The notes below the pieces were generated by a model. That model had not been told where the DNA came from. It saw nothing but the letters and a program-made list of their open reading frames with translations, and did not search any database. Below, piece by piece: positions 38,819-40,176 of a DNA stretch of 40,176 nt. Source of the DNA: an uncultured Pelagibacteraceae bacterium (lineage in GTDB: Bacteria > Pseudomonadota > Alphaproteobacteria > Pelagibacterales > Pelagibacteraceae); NCBI GenBank assembly GCA_902590915.1, contig CACIYQ010000008.1:1-40176 (forward strand), read 5' to 3'. The translations under genes and the position numbers were made by a program. The stretch's first letter is position 1. The number at the start of each line of letters is the position of its first letter.

Positions 38819-39646
38819 ATGGATATAGATATTAAAAAAGATCTATCAAGTAATTGGTTCAAACTTTTACAGAATGCAATTTGTGATGACATCATCAAGC
38901 TTGAGAAGAATAAATTAAAATTCAAGTCTAACTCTTGGAAAAGAAATACCAAAAAAGATGAAGGGGGTGGAGAATACAGAATTCTTAAAAATGGAAAAAT
39001 TTTTGAAAAAGTGGGCGTCAATTTTTCAAGAGTATATGGAAAATTTCCTAAGAAATTCCAAAAAAATATTCCAGGTGCTGAGAAAAATCCAAGTTTCTGG
39101 GCTTCAGGGATATCTGTAGTTATGCATATGCAAAACCCTCATATCCCTGCTATGCATTTTAATACAAGATATATTTGTACACAAAAAAATTGGTTTGGTG
39201 GAGGAATGGATGTTACGCCAGCTATAAAAGATATAAATGAAAAAAATAATTTTCATAAAACGTTAAAGCTTATGTGTGACCAACATAATAAAAATTATTA
39301 TTCCAAATATAAAAAATGGTGTGATGAATATTTTTATTTACCCCATAGACATGAAGCAAGAGGGATTGGTGGTATTTTCTTTGATTATAAAAATGAAAAC
39401 TTTGAAAATGATTTTAAATTTGTAAGGGATGTTGGGGTAACATTTCAGATGTTATTTAATGATATTATAAGAAAAAAAGTTTCAAAAAAATGGACTTTAA
39501 AAGATAAAGAGAAACAGTATATTAAAAGAGGTCGTTACGCAGAATTCAACTTATTATATGATCGAGGGACGAAATTTGGTCTTCAAACAGGTGGGAATGT
39601 TGAAGGGATACTAATGTCGTTACCTCCAATTGTAAAATGGAAATAA
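38819..39646 (+). CDS. hemF: Oxygen-dependent coproporphyrinogen III oxidase
   Basis: Converts coproporphyrinogen III to protoporphyrinogen IX in haem synthesis, using O2. 275 aa, slightly short of the usual ~300. GEYRILKNGKIFEKVGVNFSRVYG, HMQNPHIPAMHFNTRYI, WFGGGMDVTPA, HRHEARGIGGIFFDY, and the C-terminal GRYAEFNLLYDRGTKFGLQTGGNVEGILMSLPP are all present. Its location beside the bc1 genes links haem supply with a haem enzyme. It implies aerobic life. Confidence 0.96.
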   Translation: MDIDIKKDLSSNWFKLLQNAICDDIIKLEKNKLKFKSNSWKRNTKKDEGGGEYRILKNGKIFEKVGVNFSRVYGKFPKKFQKNIPGAEKNPSFWASGISVVMHMQNPHIPAMHFNTRYICTQKNWFGGGMDVTPAIKDINEKNNFHKTLKLMCDQHNKNYYSKYKKWCDEYFYLPHRHEARGIGGIFFDYKNENFENDFKFVRDVGVTFQMLFNDIIRKKVSKKWTLKDKEKQYIKRGRYAEFNLLYDRGTKFGLQTGGNVEGILMSLPPIVKWK

Positions 39647-39649
39647 GAA

Positions 39650-40126
39650 ATGGATAAAGAACCAATTACACTGAATGGTCTTAATAAATTAAAAGAGGAA
39701 TTAGTTTATTTAAAAGAAAAAAAAAGACCTCAAATAGTAGCTGCAATTGCTGAGGCTCGGTCTCATGGAGATTTAAAAGAAAATGCTGAATATCATGCTG
39801 CAAAGGAAGAACAATCTCACAGTGAGGGGAGAATAACAGAAATCAACGACATAATTGCTAGAGCAAATGTAATTGATGTAACTAAATTAAATAATGAGGG
39901 AAAAGTTATTTTTGGTTCTACAGTTTATTTAGAAGATTTAGATACAGGGGAAAAAATAAATTACAAAATTGTTGGTAAAGATGAAGCTGATTTAAAACAA
40001 AAATTAATTTTTTTTCAATCTCCAATCGGCAAAGGGTTAATTGGGAAAAATAAAAGTGATTTAGTTGAAATTACCACTCCATCAGGAGTCAAAAATTTTG
40101 AGATTAAAGACGTAAAATATATTTAA
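39650..40126 (+). CDS. greA: Transcription elongation factor GreA
   Basis: Stimulates cleavage of backtracked RNA by RNA polymerase. 158 aa, standard. The N-terminal coiled coil holds ARSHGDLKENAEYHAAKEEQ with the tip acidic residues Asp and Glu, followed by the C-terminal FKBP-like domain (FGSTVYLEDLDTGEKINYKIVG and SPIGKGLIGKNKSDLVEI). It starts 3 bp after hemF. The stop overlaps that of the convergent partial gene at the right edge. Confidence 0.96.
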   Translation: MDKEPITLNGLNKLKEELVYLKEKKRPQIVAAIAEARSHGDLKENAEYHAAKEEQSHSEGRITEINDIIARANVIDVTKLNNEGKVIFGSTVYLEDLDTGEKINYKIVGKDEADLKQKLIFFQSPIGKGLIGKNKSDLVEITTPSGVKNFEIKDVKYI

Positions 40127-40176
40127 CCTTTAGCAATTTTTTGAACTTGTTTATCTGAGATTTGAAAACCGTTTTG
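40123..40176 (-). CDS. C-terminal end of an unidentified gene (open at right edge)
   Basis: On the minus strand the frame from the window edge runs 17 codons without a stop to TAA at 40123-40125, giving a peptide ending FQISDKQVQKIAKG. The stop overlaps the greA stop by 3 bases, in keeping with the tight packing of this genome. The peptide is too short to assign a family. Confidence 0.45.
   Translation of the reverse strand, partial: QNGFQISDKQVQKIAKG

Overview
The window looks like chromosomal DNA of a free-living SAR11 alphaproteobacterium (Pelagibacterales). The DNA is very AT-rich and coding density is extreme, with gaps of 0-10 bases and many TAATG or ATGA stop/start overlaps. The gene content is alphaproteobacterial: yqeY-dnaG-rpoD, petABC-trmL-hemF, lgt-midA-pgeF and a petP/petR-type regulator set. 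No phage structural genes, transposase, recombinase, CRISPR array or rRNA was seen. The species assignment is an inference from content and style, not from a marker comparison.

Region 1 (1-2802): the 3' end of mlaC is followed by a ~2.25 kb islet inserted at the 3' end of a CAU-anticodon tRNA gene. A 47-bp exact direct repeat (344-390 and 2591-2637) brackets it. One copy is the 3' part of the tRNA and the other is a tRNA fragment at the far end. The islet carries one compact minus-strand gene chain. Three of its genes are micro-ORFs of 21-52 codons. No product is recognised and there is no integrase. A structurally odd tRNA-Val(GAC) lies between this tRNA and rpoD.

Region 2 (2806-11456): the minus-strand macromolecular-synthesis operon yqeY-dnaG-rpoD runs into the two tRNAs. 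The divergent carA-carB operon makes carbamoyl phosphate.

Region 3 (11461-20382): a circularly permuted ATP-grasp gene and a divergent Anbu proteasome-like peptidase share a 112-bp promoter region with a long palindrome. A 2OG-Fe(II) oxygenase is coupled to an ELM1-type putative glycosyltransferase. Then come trxB, an extended SDR reductase, a secreted serine-hydrolase-like protein, a Rossmann-fold protein and an aspartate aminotransferase.

Region 4 (20419-27036): uvrB, a pteridine-reductase-like SDR, folB, uvrC and pgsA form one run that mixes nucleotide-excision repair, folate and phospholipid synthesis. It is met head-on by ilvE.

Region 5 (27107-35718): a petP/petR-like MarR regulator, an OmpR-type response regulator and a histidine kinase; ubiK-like on the opposite strand; then lgt, midA, pgeF, prs, rplY, pth and ychF.

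Region 6 (35695-40176): the cytochrome bc1 operon petABC on the minus strand, then divergent trmL, hemF and greA, and the last codons of an unidentified minus-strand gene at the right edge.

The best candidate for something undescribed is the recombinase-less tRNA islet with its overlapping micro-ORFs.
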